A DNA stretch of 13,275 bases from positions 1 through 13,275 of the forward strand of contig JAIOTR010000442.1 of the NCBI GenBank assembly GCA_021106665.1, in the 5' to 3' direction. The position numbers and the translations under genes are program-made. Shown here in pieces: positions 1 through 6,293 of the stretch. The notes under the pieces are model-generated. The model saw only the letters and a program-made list of their open reading frames with translations, made no database searches and had not been told where the DNA came from. Numbering within the stretch: position 1 is the stretch's first letter; each line of letters starts with the position of its first letter. The stretch is from Bacteroidales bacterium. Its GTDB lineage: Bacteria > Bacteroidota > Bacteroidia > Bacteroidales > JAADJA01.

Positions 1-2
1 AA

Positions 3-239
3 ATGAATATTGAAATAATAGATCCGGATAAAACAATTTTTAGCGGTGAAGCCGATATTGTTCAATTACCAGGAAAAGACGGATCATTTGAGATTCTGAA
101 CAATCATGCCCCACTAATATCTATATTAAAAGAGGGAAAAGTAAAGATTACCGATAAAAATAAAAATTCACAATTTTTCGAGATAAAGGGAGGGGTTATA
201 GAGGTTTTAAAAAACAAAATACTCATCCTTGCAGAATAA
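3..239 (+). CDS. atpC: ATP synthase F1 epsilon subunit, short form
   Basis: This is the epsilon subunit of the F1 part of ATP synthase, which sits on the central stalk with gamma and couples rotation to catalysis on the cytoplasmic side. The 78 residues match the N-terminal beta-sandwich domain: an opening strand (IEIIDPDKTIF), the SGEADIVQLPGKDG turn, and the FEILNNHAPLIS segment typical of the family. The protein ends right after this domain (GGVIEVLKNKILILAE). The C-terminal helical hairpin found in roughly 130-140-residue epsilon subunits is absent, which is usual in Bacteroidota. The ATG at 3 gives a complete domain, so the gene appears whole although the window begins just before it. 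The stop codon runs directly into a terminator, so this is the last gene of its operon. The upstream neighbour, expected to be atpD, lies outside the window. Confidence 0.93.
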   Translation: MNIEIIDPDKTIFSGEADIVQLPGKDGSFEILNNHAPLISILKEGKVKITDKNKNSQFFEIKGGVIEVLKNKILILAE

Positions 240-274
240 AAAAAGCGGCTTCGATAATTCGGAGCCGCTTTTTT
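239..274. terminator. Bidirectional intrinsic terminator after atpC
   Basis: The arms AAAAAAGCGGCT (239-250) and AGCCGCTTTTTT (263-274) are perfect reverse complements. The stem extends inward by TCG/CGG with one G-T wobble, leaving the loop ATAATT (254-259). A GC-rich core flanked by A-run and T-run makes it work in both directions. It ends atpC (plus) and also lies just past the stop of the small minus-strand gene at 292-459. Its first base overlaps the atpC stop codon. Confidence 0.9.
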
Positions 275-291
275 GATATTCTTAATAAACA

Positions 292-459
292 TCAACTTTT
301 AACTCTCTCAAGTTCATATGTTTCAAGGGCTTTTTTAATAGTGTCTTTAACACTATTCCGCATTACCCTAACCATTCTGTCTTTGTTGTTCAAATTTGAA
401 AAATGCTTTCGAATAAATTGTTCAGCATTTAAATCTGCAATATTTTCTATTTGTTTCAT
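292..459 (-). CDS. Small hypothetical protein, 55 residues
   Basis: A short minus-strand reading frame runs from ATG at 459 to TGA at 292. The protein begins MKQIENIADLNAEQF and ends ALETYELERVKS. It is charged, rich in Lys, Asn and Glu, has no signal peptide, membrane segment or cysteine, and looks mostly helical, so it should be cytoplasmic. I do not recognise a family. Support for it being real is contextual: it fills an otherwise empty gap, its codons look like those of the neighbours (AAA, GAA, ATT rich), and it stops 17 bases before a terminator that works in its direction. No clear promoter or Shine-Dalgarno sequence was found upstream. The alternative is a chance frame in a divergent intergenic region. 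Confidence 0.55.
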   Translation of the reverse strand: MKQIENIADLNAEQFIRKHFSNLNNKDRMVRVMRNSVKDTIKKALETYELERVKS

Positions 460-606
460 AGTGGTTTAGTTTGTCCAATATTTCACTGATTGGCGTTAAC
501 TGCCGGCAAAGAAACAAAATTTATACCAATTCTAAATAATAATCTTTTCCACTGGTTATCAACAATTAAATTAGCTGCCAATTAGACATTTAAAAAATAT
601 TTAACA

Positions 607-614
607 TAGTTTTG
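607..614 (+). promoter_or_regulatory. Possible promoter -7 element for the 647-1288 lipoprotein gene
   Basis: TAGTTTTG fits the Bacteroidota -7 consensus TAnnTTTG exactly and is followed by C. It lies 32 bases before the ATG at 647. No convincing TTTG-like -33 element stands about 20 bases upstream (that region reads TTAGACA), so this is half a promoter match. Confidence 0.45.
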
Positions 615-646
615 CGTTTACTCAATTTTAAATTTTTATTCCCATT

Positions 647-1288
647 ATGAAAAAGATCATTCCCTTTTTTGTTGCATTATCAATTGTTTTTACAGGTTGT
701 ATAGAGATTGTAGAAGAGATGAAAGTCAATGATGATCGATCAGGAACAATAACATATAAGATTGAAACTGATGAATTTGGAAATTTCTTCAATATAATAT
801 CGGAAATAGCAGGAGGATCTTTCGAGGATGAGATGAAAAAAGAGTTTGAGAAATTCTCCGGTAAACTGAGAGGCAAATCCGGTATTAGTAATATTAATTA
901 TAATTTTAGAGATGCTGCAGGAGATTATTTTGTCAGTTTTGATTTTGCGAGCGACAAGCACCTGAATGCTGCGCTTTATGATATTTTTGGAATAAAAAAA
1001 ACAGTTTTTACTCCAAAATTTCTAACAATCAAAAAATCAAAAATCAAAAAATCAAATTATGCTCCCTGGGTTGAAAGATATTTGGAAAGTGAAGATATTG
1101 ACTTGCCCGAATCAATATTTTCAAAGCTGGTAACGCTTAAGTCTGTTACTCACACAACCAACAATATAAAAAAGGTTTCAGGTCAATCTGTTAAGTTATC
1201 TCAGGATAATAAAACTGTCACCCAACATTTTGATATACAAGATATCATTGATAACAAAATAGATGTGGGATTGAAATTAAAGTATTAA
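647..1288 (+). CDS. Putative lipoprotein with LppM-like N-terminal pattern
   Basis: A 213-residue protein of unknown function, predicted to be a lipoprotein. Residues 1-17 form a short signal peptide (two lysines, then a hydrophobic run) ending in the lipobox FTGC with Cys18 as the lipidation site. The segment after it (IEIVEEMKVNDDRSGTITYK) resembles the first strands of LppM/DUF3153-type lipoproteins, where a strand is followed by a 'D-x-S-G-T' turn. This is a loose resemblance judged by eye. The remainder alternates short strands with a charged helix around residues 61-72. Residues 128-137 (IKKSKIKKSN) come from a perfect 15-bp tandem duplication. It converges with the minus-strand NTF2-like lipoprotein gene, 17 bases away. 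Cys18 is the only cysteine. The function cannot be assigned from the sequence. Confidence 0.82.
   Translation: MKKIIPFFVALSIVFTGCIEIVEEMKVNDDRSGTITYKIETDEFGNFFNIISEIAGGSFEDEMKKEFEKFSGKLRGKSGISNINYNFRDAAGDYFVSFDFASDKHLNAALYDIFGIKKTVFTPKFLTIKKSKIKKSNYAPWVERYLESEDIDLPESIFSKLVTLKSVTHTTNNIKKVSGQSVKLSQDNKTVTQHFDIQDIIDNKIDVGLKLKY
1027..1056 (+). repeat. 15-bp perfect tandem duplication inside a lipoprotein gene
   Basis: The 15-base unit AATCAAAAAATCAAA occurs twice head to tail (1027-1041 and 1042-1056). It is in frame and encodes the repeated pattern IKKSK-IKKSN. Each unit holds two copies of ATCAAA, so the tract is prone to replication slippage without frame loss if whole units are gained or lost. 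Confidence 0.9.
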
Positions 1289-1305
1289 AAGCTTATTCAT
1301 ATTTT

Positions 1306-1794
1306 TTAATCCGGAGAACCAGGGATGGACATATGACTCTGAACAATATACCATTCATCGTTTATTTTTTCAAGTACTCCTGTAAAACGCAGACCTTCAA
1401 ATTGTTTTGCCTCTCCCTGGTAAATGTAATTATAATTCACTATCTCGCTGAACCAAGCCGTATTGCCTGTTTCATTTACTTCAATAATTTGGTTATGAAT
1501 TGAAATATATGTCTCTTCAAAAGAATCAAATTGACGCTGCAATGTACTTCTAATCTCTTCCCACCCAATAATTTTTTCACCACTATTGGTTCCAATTACG
1601 ACAATATCGGGAGATGATGCCCAGATTTCTTTCACTAAATCCAAATCCTGTTTTTCGTTCGCAATAACATATTTTTCCAATACCAGCGCTACTTTTTCCC
1701 TTTCCTGCTCAAGATCAAAAGATGTACTGGTATTTTCATTACAGCAACTTACTGCTAAATATCCGATAAAAATAATAATTATTAGCTTTTTCAT
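1306..1794 (-). CDS. NTF2/SnoaL-like domain lipoprotein
   Basis: A 162-residue exported protein with an NTF2-like (SnoaL_3/DUF4440-type) fold. Residues 1-16 are a lipoprotein signal peptide ending LAVSCC, so lipidation falls on Cys17 or Cys18. The mature part shows the family order: an N-terminal helix (EREKVALVLEKYVIANEKQD), the D-x-x-x-V-x-x-I-W pattern, the strand 'DIVVIGTNSGEKIIGWEEI', a second helix, and the closing strands 'TGVLEKINDEWYIVQSHMS'. The Trp-Glu pair in GWEEI and the hydrophobic-WYIVQSH ending are typical. Members of this fold range from small-molecule isomerases to proteins with no known reaction, and nothing here fixes a substrate. The gene is transcribed alone, with a good promoter at 1862-1893, and converges on the 647-1288 gene without a strong hairpin between them. 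Confidence 0.82.
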   Translation of the reverse strand: MKKLIIIIFIGYLAVSCCNENTSTSFDLEQEREKVALVLEKYVIANEKQDLDLVKEIWASSPDIVVIGTNSGEKIIGWEEIRSTLQRQFDSFEETYISIHNQIIEVNETGNTAWFSEIVNYNYIYQGEAKQFEGLRFTGVLEKINDEWYIVQSHMSIPGSPD

Positions 1795-1861
1795 ATTGTG
1801 GTTATGTTTTTTGATTTAAGAAATTAAAAATGCACATTATTTTGTGTTATGAAATTCTCTT

Positions 1862-1893
1862 CAAATTTAATAGAATTGAGAATGATTTACAAA
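1862..1893 (-). promoter_or_regulatory. Bacteroidota-type promoter for the NTF2-like lipoprotein gene
   Basis: Read on the minus strand, TTTG (1893-1890) is followed by exactly 20 bases and then TAAATTTG (1869-1862). This matches the primary sigma factor consensus of Bacteroidota (TTTG, 19-21 bases, TAnnTTTG). It lies 67 bases upstream of the ATG at 1794, so transcription should begin around 1855 and give a leader of about 60 bases. It is the best promoter match in the window. Confidence 0.75.
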
Positions 1894-1911
1894 TAAAAGT
1901 GTATAAAATTA

Positions 1912-1951
1912 AAAAGAGGGCTTGAAATTAAATAATTTCAAGCCCTCTTTT
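1912..1951. terminator. Terminator of tRNA-Phe, 19-bp perfect inverted repeat
   Basis: The arm AAAAGAGGGCTTGAAATTA (1912-1930) is repeated in exact reverse complement at 1933-1951, separated by two bases. The GAGGGCTTGAAA core is flanked by A and T runs, so it can form a terminator hairpin in either direction, with the innermost pairs opening to form the loop. It starts 5 bases past the 3' end of tRNA-Phe and lies upstream of the promoter for the next minus-strand gene, insulating the two. Confidence 0.88.
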
Positions 1952-1956
1952 CGCTG

Positions 1957-2029
1957 TGGTACCACCTGGAATTGAACCAGGGACACCAGGATTTTCAGTC
2001 CTGTGCTCTACCTACTGAGCTATGGTACC
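1957..2029 (-). tRNA. tRNA-Phe (anticodon GAA)
   Basis: The minus strand reads GGTACCA for the 5' acceptor arm (2029-2023) and TGGTACC for the 3' arm (1964-1958), followed by discriminator A at 1957. The D arm carries AGCTCAGTAGGTAGAGC. The anticodon stem CAGGA/TCCTG encloses the seven-base loop CTGAAAA with anticodon GAA at 1996-1994. The T arm reads CCTGGTTCAATTCCAGG. All stems pair, so the gene looks functional. The 3' CCA is not encoded (the next bases are CAG), so it must be added by tRNA nucleotidyltransferase, as is common in Bacteroidota. Confidence 0.97.
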
Positions 2030-2062
2030 TTAATCAACTTCGCATTTTTTAAATACGGGGTG

Positions 2063-2094
2063 CAAAAATAAATAACATTTTTTTATTAAAGAAA
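2063..2094 (-). promoter_or_regulatory. Promoter of tRNA-Phe
   Basis: On the minus strand, TATTTTTG (2070-2063) matches the -7 consensus TAnnTTTG exactly. TTTC (2094-2091) stands 20 bases upstream in the -33 position, one base off TTTG. A GC-rich stretch (CACCCCG) follows the -7 element. The tRNA 5' end lies 33 bases downstream. Confidence 0.65.
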
Positions 2095-2160
2095 TTTTTT
2101 AGAAAAAACTTAATTTATGTTAAAACACTGATAATTAAACCAATTAATAATCGTTTATTG

Positions 2161-2168
2161 TATTTTTG
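2161..2168 (+). promoter_or_regulatory. Possible -7 element upstream of coaX
   Basis: TATTTTTG matches TAnnTTTG exactly and is followed by CC, 42 bases before the coaX ATG at 2211. No clear -33 TTTG is seen. A TTG inside this element (2166) opens a longer coaX reading frame. If the promoter is real, transcription starts downstream of that TTG, so it cannot be the start codon. Confidence 0.5.
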
Positions 2169-2210
2169 CCTATTCTCTGTAGAATTCATTTTCTATTTAA
2201 CAAGAAATTT

Positions 2211-2957
2211 ATGAAGCTGATTATTGATTATGGTAATACCCTTGCAAAAATTGCATTATTTAGTGGTGATTCCATAATCGGGATCAAAGCATTCAAAAGT
2301 ATAACGGTTGAACAGTTAGAGGATTTTATTGACGAGAATAAATCAGGGAAATCAGATGATATAGTTAAATATTGTATTGTATCATCTGTACGAAATTTAC
2401 CGGAAAAAATAAGATCATTTCTAAGTTCAAGATTTAATACTATTGAACTCAATCACACAACACCACTGCCCATAACTATTAAATATAGCACTCCGAAATC
2501 TTTAGGCAATGACAGAATTGCTTTGGCTGTAGCTGCTACAGGATTGTTTCCCTTTAAAGATATTCTTGTTATTGATGCTGGTACTTGTATTACTTACGAC
2601 TTTATTAATCGGAAAAATGAATACCTGGGTGGAGCCATTTCGCCCGGTATAAATATGCGATATAAAGCATTAAATGCATTTACTGATAAACTCCCTTTAA
2701 TTAATAAAATTGAAAATGCAAAATTAATTGGAAACTCAACTGAAAACTCCATTCAGTCGGGTGTTTTAAATGGTGTAATGATTGAAGTTGACGGGGTTAT
2801 AGATCAGTATAAAGAGATCTATCCCTCATTAAAAACAATTTTTACCGGTGGTGACGTAAATTATTTTGATAAATACCTAAAAAATAACATCTTTGCAAAC
2901 TCAAATTTGGTTTTGGAGGGATTGAACATGATATTAAAATATAATGTGGAAGAATAG
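2211..2957 (+). CDS. coaX: Type III pantothenate kinase
   Basis: Catalyses ATP-dependent phosphorylation of pantothenate to 4'-phosphopantothenate, the first step of coenzyme A synthesis, in the cytoplasm. The 248 residues match family length. The ASKHA-fold motifs are present in order: phosphate-binding DYGNT at 6-10, the GNDR motif at 99-102, IDAGT at 121-125 for the second phosphate loop, GGAISPG at 140-146, and TGGD at 212-215. I chose the ATG at 2211 because the protein then begins MKLIIDYGNT as in relatives. The in-frame TTG at 2166 would add 15 residues and falls inside the likely promoter. The stop overlaps the start of the next gene by 14 bases, which indicates co-transcription. Type III kinases are generally not feedback-inhibited by CoA; whether that holds here is inference from the family. 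Confidence 0.95.
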   Translation: MKLIIDYGNTLAKIALFSGDSIIGIKAFKSITVEQLEDFIDENKSGKSDDIVKYCIVSSVRNLPEKIRSFLSSRFNTIELNHTTPLPITIKYSTPKSLGNDRIALAVAATGLFPFKDILVIDAGTCITYDFINRKNEYLGGAISPGINMRYKALNAFTDKLPLINKIENAKLIGNSTENSIQSGVLNGVMIEVDGVIDQYKEIYPSLKTIFTGGDVNYFDKYLKNNIFANSNLVLEGLNMILKYNVEE

Positions 2958-4242
2958 GCTCGAAAGAATAATCATTTCAATAATCATATTTTTTTCTTTG
3001 GTTATCCAAGCAAATGCCCAATCTGGCGTTAGCGCTCCCTATTCAGCTTTTGGACTTGGCTATTTAAACCAAAACAATAATGCACGCAATATGTCAATGG
3101 GTGGAATTGGAATCGGCACCCGTGATTATTTTACAATTAACATCAAAAATCCTGCTTCCTATTCGGCTTTTGACACAACTTCTTTTGTTTTTGAGGGCGC
3201 AGTTGCAGGCAATTATTTGTCATTAAAATCCAATGATTTTAATGAAGGGGCTTCAACTGCTTCTTTGAGCCACTTATTATTCGGATTTCCTGTTACAAAG
3301 TGGTGGAAAAGCAGTATAGGCTTAGTTCCTTTTAGTACGGTTGGTTATGATGTTAACTCTACGCAAAATAAAGAATACATTGGTAATATACTTTATAGCT
3401 ATGAAGGATCAGGTGGTATTAGCCGGTTTTATTGGGGAAATGCCATTCAACCACTGAAGAATTTATCCATTGGTTTTAATATGTCATATCTGTTTGGAAC
3501 TATTGATAAGTCACAGAATATTACATTTCCAGATTCTGCATACCGGATCAATAGTAAAATAAATAACCAGGTATCGGTAGGTGATTTATATTTTGATTTC
3601 GGAATCCAATATTTTAAAGAACTGAAGAAAAATCTCAAATTAGTTGTTGGAGGAACCTACCATCCTAAATTGAATATAAATGCAAAAAGAACTTATTATG
3701 CAAGATCGTATTTAGGTTCAGTAAGTGGTGTCGAATTTTTTAAAGATACCATTGCATATTTTAAGGATGATAAAGGTAAAATTACAATTCCTGAAGGATA
3801 TGGTATAGGATTCTCTCTGGCCAAAACTGATAATTGGCTGGTAGGATTTGATTATCAATTTAATAAATGGAAAAGTTATCAAAGCTTTGATATAAGTGAT
3901 TCCCTTGTGAACAGTCATAATTTTTCTGCCGGAGGCCAACTGGTACCTGACTATAAAAGTACATCCTATTTGAACAGGATTGACTATAGACTTGGTGTAA
4001 AATACTCAATGTCATACCTTCAACTAAGAGATACCCGAATAAATGGATTTGGTATAACATTTGGTGTAGGTTTGCCATTAAGAAGCTTAGCAGTTAGAGG
4101 ATCCAGGTCAAAAATCAATCTGGGCGTTGAAATAGGAAGGCGAGGCACTTTGGATAATGATTTAATACAAGAAAACTATATTAAGGTATATTTGGGAGTA
4201 TCAATTTATGAACGTTGGTTCATTAAAAGAAGATATAATTAG
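2944..4242 (+). CDS. FadL/OmpP1-like outer-membrane beta-barrel protein
   Basis: A 432-residue predicted outer-membrane protein. Residues 1-25 form a signal peptide with a long isoleucine-rich core ending ANA, cut before Gln26. The mature start (SGVSAPYSAFGLGYLN), the nearby ARNMSMGGIGIGTRD and the INIKNPASYSAFD segment are the pattern of Bacteroidota proteins related to the OmpP1/FadL/TodX hydrophobic-compound channels. The rest alternates aromatic and polar residues as in beta strands, with Gly-rich turns. The ending (VYLGVSIYERWFIKRRYN) is a common terminal strand in this group. The start overlaps coaX by 14 bases; no other start leaves the signal peptide intact. The cargo is unknown. Adjacency to lptC and a periplasmic isomerase suggests a role in the cell envelope, but a channel function is inferred from family resemblance only. 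Confidence 0.82.
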   Translation: MWKNRLERIIISIIIFFSLVIQANAQSGVSAPYSAFGLGYLNQNNNARNMSMGGIGIGTRDYFTINIKNPASYSAFDTTSFVFEGAVAGNYLSLKSNDFNEGASTASLSHLLFGFPVTKWWKSSIGLVPFSTVGYDVNSTQNKEYIGNILYSYEGSGGISRFYWGNAIQPLKNLSIGFNMSYLFGTIDKSQNITFPDSAYRINSKINNQVSVGDLYFDFGIQYFKELKKNLKLVVGGTYHPKLNINAKRTYYARSYLGSVSGVEFFKDTIAYFKDDKGKITIPEGYGIGFSLAKTDNWLVGFDYQFNKWKSYQSFDISDSLVNSHNFSAGGQLVPDYKSTSYLNRIDYRLGVKYSMSYLQLRDTRINGFGITFGVGLPLRSLAVRGSRSKINLGVEIGRRGTLDNDLIQENYIKVYLGVSIYERWFIKRRYN

Positions 4243-4265
4243 TAAAAAGTTAAAAGAATAATAAT

Positions 4266-4273
4266 TAAATTTG
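4266..4273 (+). promoter_or_regulatory. Possible internal -7 element before the TPR gene
   Basis: TAAATTTG matches TAnnTTTG exactly and lies 44 bases before the ATG at 4318, in the 75-base gap after the barrel gene. No TTTG is seen 19-21 bases upstream. It may give the TPR-lptC-CNNM genes a second promoter. In AT-rich DNA such a match can occur by chance. Confidence 0.35.
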
Positions 4274-4317
4274 TAAGATTAATGCTTAAAATGTTTAATT
4301 CAAGATATTTAGAAACC

Positions 4318-5679
4318 ATGAAATTTATAAAATCAGTATTATTTGTTTGCTTATTAATAGCAATGTCAATTCTTGCAAATAAGGTTCAAGCACAAACAAG
4401 TGAATCAAAATATGGTGCTGATAGTGTTACGTGTGTGATGAACAACTCATTGTACTATGAATTTTATAAACAATGGAAAGCGAGCAATTATAAAAACGAA
4501 TCATGGAAGGATGCTTTTGAACCATGGAGGTGGGTGTTTAGTGATTGCCCTAAAAGTACAATCAATATTTATTTGCATGGTGAAAAACTTATTAAAGAAG
4601 TGATTAAAAATGAAACTGACAAAGAGAATAAAGAAAAATATATAGATACACTAATGCTTGTATATGATAACAGGATTCAATACTTCGGAAAAGAAGGCTA
4701 TGTTCTTGGGAAAAAAGGGGTAGATTTATACAAGTTACGGCCTACCGCGTATGAAGAAGCGTATAACATCCTTAAAAAGTCTATTTCATTGGAAGGGAAC
4801 AAATCAGGTGGACCAAATCTGATATATTACTTTAGATCTGCCGAAAAACTGGTAAAAGCGGAAAAAGCGGAAAAAATCATTTTGGTTGACATTTATGATC
4901 AAACCAGTGAGATAATTGAGTATAATTTAAAAGAATACCAGGCAAAAGATGATACTAAGAATGTTACCAACTGGGAGAATATAAAAGGCAATATTGAAGT
5001 ATCTTTTGAACCTTATGCAACTTGCGAAGACCTTATCAGCATTTATACAATTAAATTCAATGAAACGCCTAACGATGTTGATTTGCTCAAAAAAATAACA
5101 AAAATTCTGGATAAAAAAGATTGTACAAACTCAGACCTGTTTTTTCAGGCCACAAAAAACCTTCATAGTTTAGAACCTACAGCCAGATCAGCTGAACTGA
5201 TGGGTAAAATGTTCATTAAAAAAGAAGATTATAATATGGCAGCAAAGTATTTGCAAGAAGCTATAGATCTTTATGAAGATGATAATGACAGGGCGGATGT
5301 TCATTATTATCTTGCCAATGTTTATTTCCAGATTAAGCGTTATTCACAAGCCCGGACAAATTGCTATGAGATTATTAAAATCAGACCAAATGATGGTAAA
5401 GCATACGTGCTGATTGGCGATATGTATGCATCTAGTGCAAAAAGTTGTGGAGATAATGATCTTACAAGCAAAGTTGCTTACTGGGTAGCGGTTGATAAAT
5501 ATTATAAAGCAAAATCGGTTGATCCTTCTGTTGCCGAACTGGCAAACACAAAAATCAATACTTTTTCACAGTATTTTCCGGCAAATGAAACCATTTTCTT
5601 CTATGATCTTCAAAAAGGTGATTCATATACTGTTGAATGCTGGATAAATGAAACAACTACAGTTAGAACTTCAGACTAA
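4318..5679 (+). CDS. Exported tetratricopeptide-repeat protein
   Basis: A 453-residue protein from ATG at 4318. That start gives a standard signal peptide (MKFIKSVLFVCLLIAMSILA, cut near VQAQ); an in-frame ATG at 4282 would prepend 12 mostly polar residues and is less likely. The middle contains helical repeats. The clearest TPR units run from about residue 291 to 400, including DYNMAAKYLQEAIDLY, ADVHYYLANVYFQIKRYSQA and GKAYVLIGDMYASSA, followed by a short C-terminal region ending in WINETTTVRTSD. Several cysteines are scattered (for example CVMNN, DCPKS, CEDL). A 9-bp tandem repeat at 4855-4872 encodes KAEKAE. TPR proteins act as protein-binding scaffolds. With no lipobox or membrane segment it should be periplasmic. 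It sits 15 bases before lptC, so the two are probably co-expressed, but its partner is not shown. Confidence 0.85.
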   Translation: MKFIKSVLFVCLLIAMSILANKVQAQTSESKYGADSVTCVMNNSLYYEFYKQWKASNYKNESWKDAFEPWRWVFSDCPKSTINIYLHGEKLIKEVIKNETDKENKEKYIDTLMLVYDNRIQYFGKEGYVLGKKGVDLYKLRPTAYEEAYNILKKSISLEGNKSGGPNLIYYFRSAEKLVKAEKAEKIILVDIYDQTSEIIEYNLKEYQAKDDTKNVTNWENIKGNIEVSFEPYATCEDLISIYTIKFNETPNDVDLLKKITKILDKKDCTNSDLFFQATKNLHSLEPTARSAELMGKMFIKKEDYNMAAKYLQEAIDLYEDDNDRADVHYYLANVYFQIKRYSQARTNCYEIIKIRPNDGKAYVLIGDMYASSAKSCGDNDLTSKVAYWVAVDKYYKAKSVDPSVAELANTKINTFSQYFPANETIFFYDLQKGDSYTVECWINETTTVRTSD

Positions 5680-5694
5680 CATCTTTTACGTCAG

Positions 5695-6279
5695 GTGACT
5701 ACATCTGTAAAACTTACTAAATATTTCATAACTCTTACCAAGAGTACGATTATTTTATTCATAATAATGGTAATCTTTTCGTGTGAGAATGATATAAATA
5801 CAATTAATTCATTGTCGCAAATTGATTCACTTCCTGTAGAATTGGGCCGTGATATCGAAGTATATTATAGTGACTCCGGCATGTTAAAGGCTTTTTTAGT
5901 CAGCCCCCTTATGAAAAGATACGAGGAAGAGGATACATACATTGAATTTCCTGATGGATTTAAAATTATTTTCTATGATTCTATAATGAATCCAAAATCA
6001 CAGATAACGGCAAATTATGGCATCAGATTCGAAAAAGATAAAATAATGGAGGCTAAATATAATGTTGTAGTTATAAGTATAGAGAAAGACGAACAACTTG
6101 ACACTGAGCACCTGGTTTGGGATGAAAGAAAAAGAACTATCGTTTCAGATGTTTTTGTTAAAATAACCAGGTCGGATGAAGTACTTTATGGTGACGGCCT
6201 TATATCGGATCAGGATTTTGAAAAATATACCATTAAAAATCCAACAGGTGAATTTCAAATTAAACCTGATGAACAATAA
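5695..6279 (+). CDS. lptC: LPS export system component LptC, lipoprotein-type
   Basis: LptC is the periplasmic part of the inner-membrane Lpt complex (LptB2FGC) and receives lipopolysaccharide from LptFG and passes it to the LptA bridge. The 194 residues show the LptC pattern: GRDIEVYYSDSGMLKAFLVSPLM, then repeated strand pairs (FPDGFKIIFYDS, SQITANYGIRFEKD, MEAKYNVVVISI, DTEHLVWDERKRTIVSDVFVKI, GDGLISDQDFEKYTIKNPTG) forming a beta-jellyroll. The N-terminus has a hydrophobic segment (18-28) running into FSC with Cys30, so it reads as a lipoprotein rather than a plain membrane-anchored LptC. The start is GTG at 5695: an in-frame TAA at 5677 (the stop of the TPR gene) blocks any earlier start, and the next ATG (5767) leaves too short a signal. 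Gaps of 15 and 14 bases to its neighbours indicate an operon. Confidence 0.88.
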   Translation: MTTSVKLTKYFITLTKSTIILFIIMVIFSCENDINTINSLSQIDSLPVELGRDIEVYYSDSGMLKAFLVSPLMKRYEEEDTYIEFPDGFKIIFYDSIMNPKSQITANYGIRFEKDKIMEAKYNVVVISIEKDEQLDTEHLVWDERKRTIVSDVFVKITRSDEVLYGDGLISDQDFEKYTIKNPTGEFQIKPDEQ

Positions 6280-6293
6280 ACTCGCATATTTAT

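Noticed and set aside
1284..1312. A possible hairpin (ATTAAAA / TTTTAAT) between the convergent lipoprotein genes
   Set aside because: The stem is only A-T pairs and short; it is too weak to call a terminator.
2166..2210. TTG start giving coaX 15 extra residues
   Set aside because: The TTG lies inside the likely -7 promoter element and the extension is absent from the family pattern, which begins at MKLIIDYGNT.
4282..4317. ATG start 12 codons upstream of the TPR gene start used here
   Set aside because: It would put polar residues in front of an otherwise normal signal peptide, and it falls right at the expected transcription start of the candidate promoter.
4855..4872. 9-bp tandem repeat encoding KAEKAE in the TPR gene
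   Set aside because: Short, low-complexity and within a helix where such repeats are common; not worth a separate feature.
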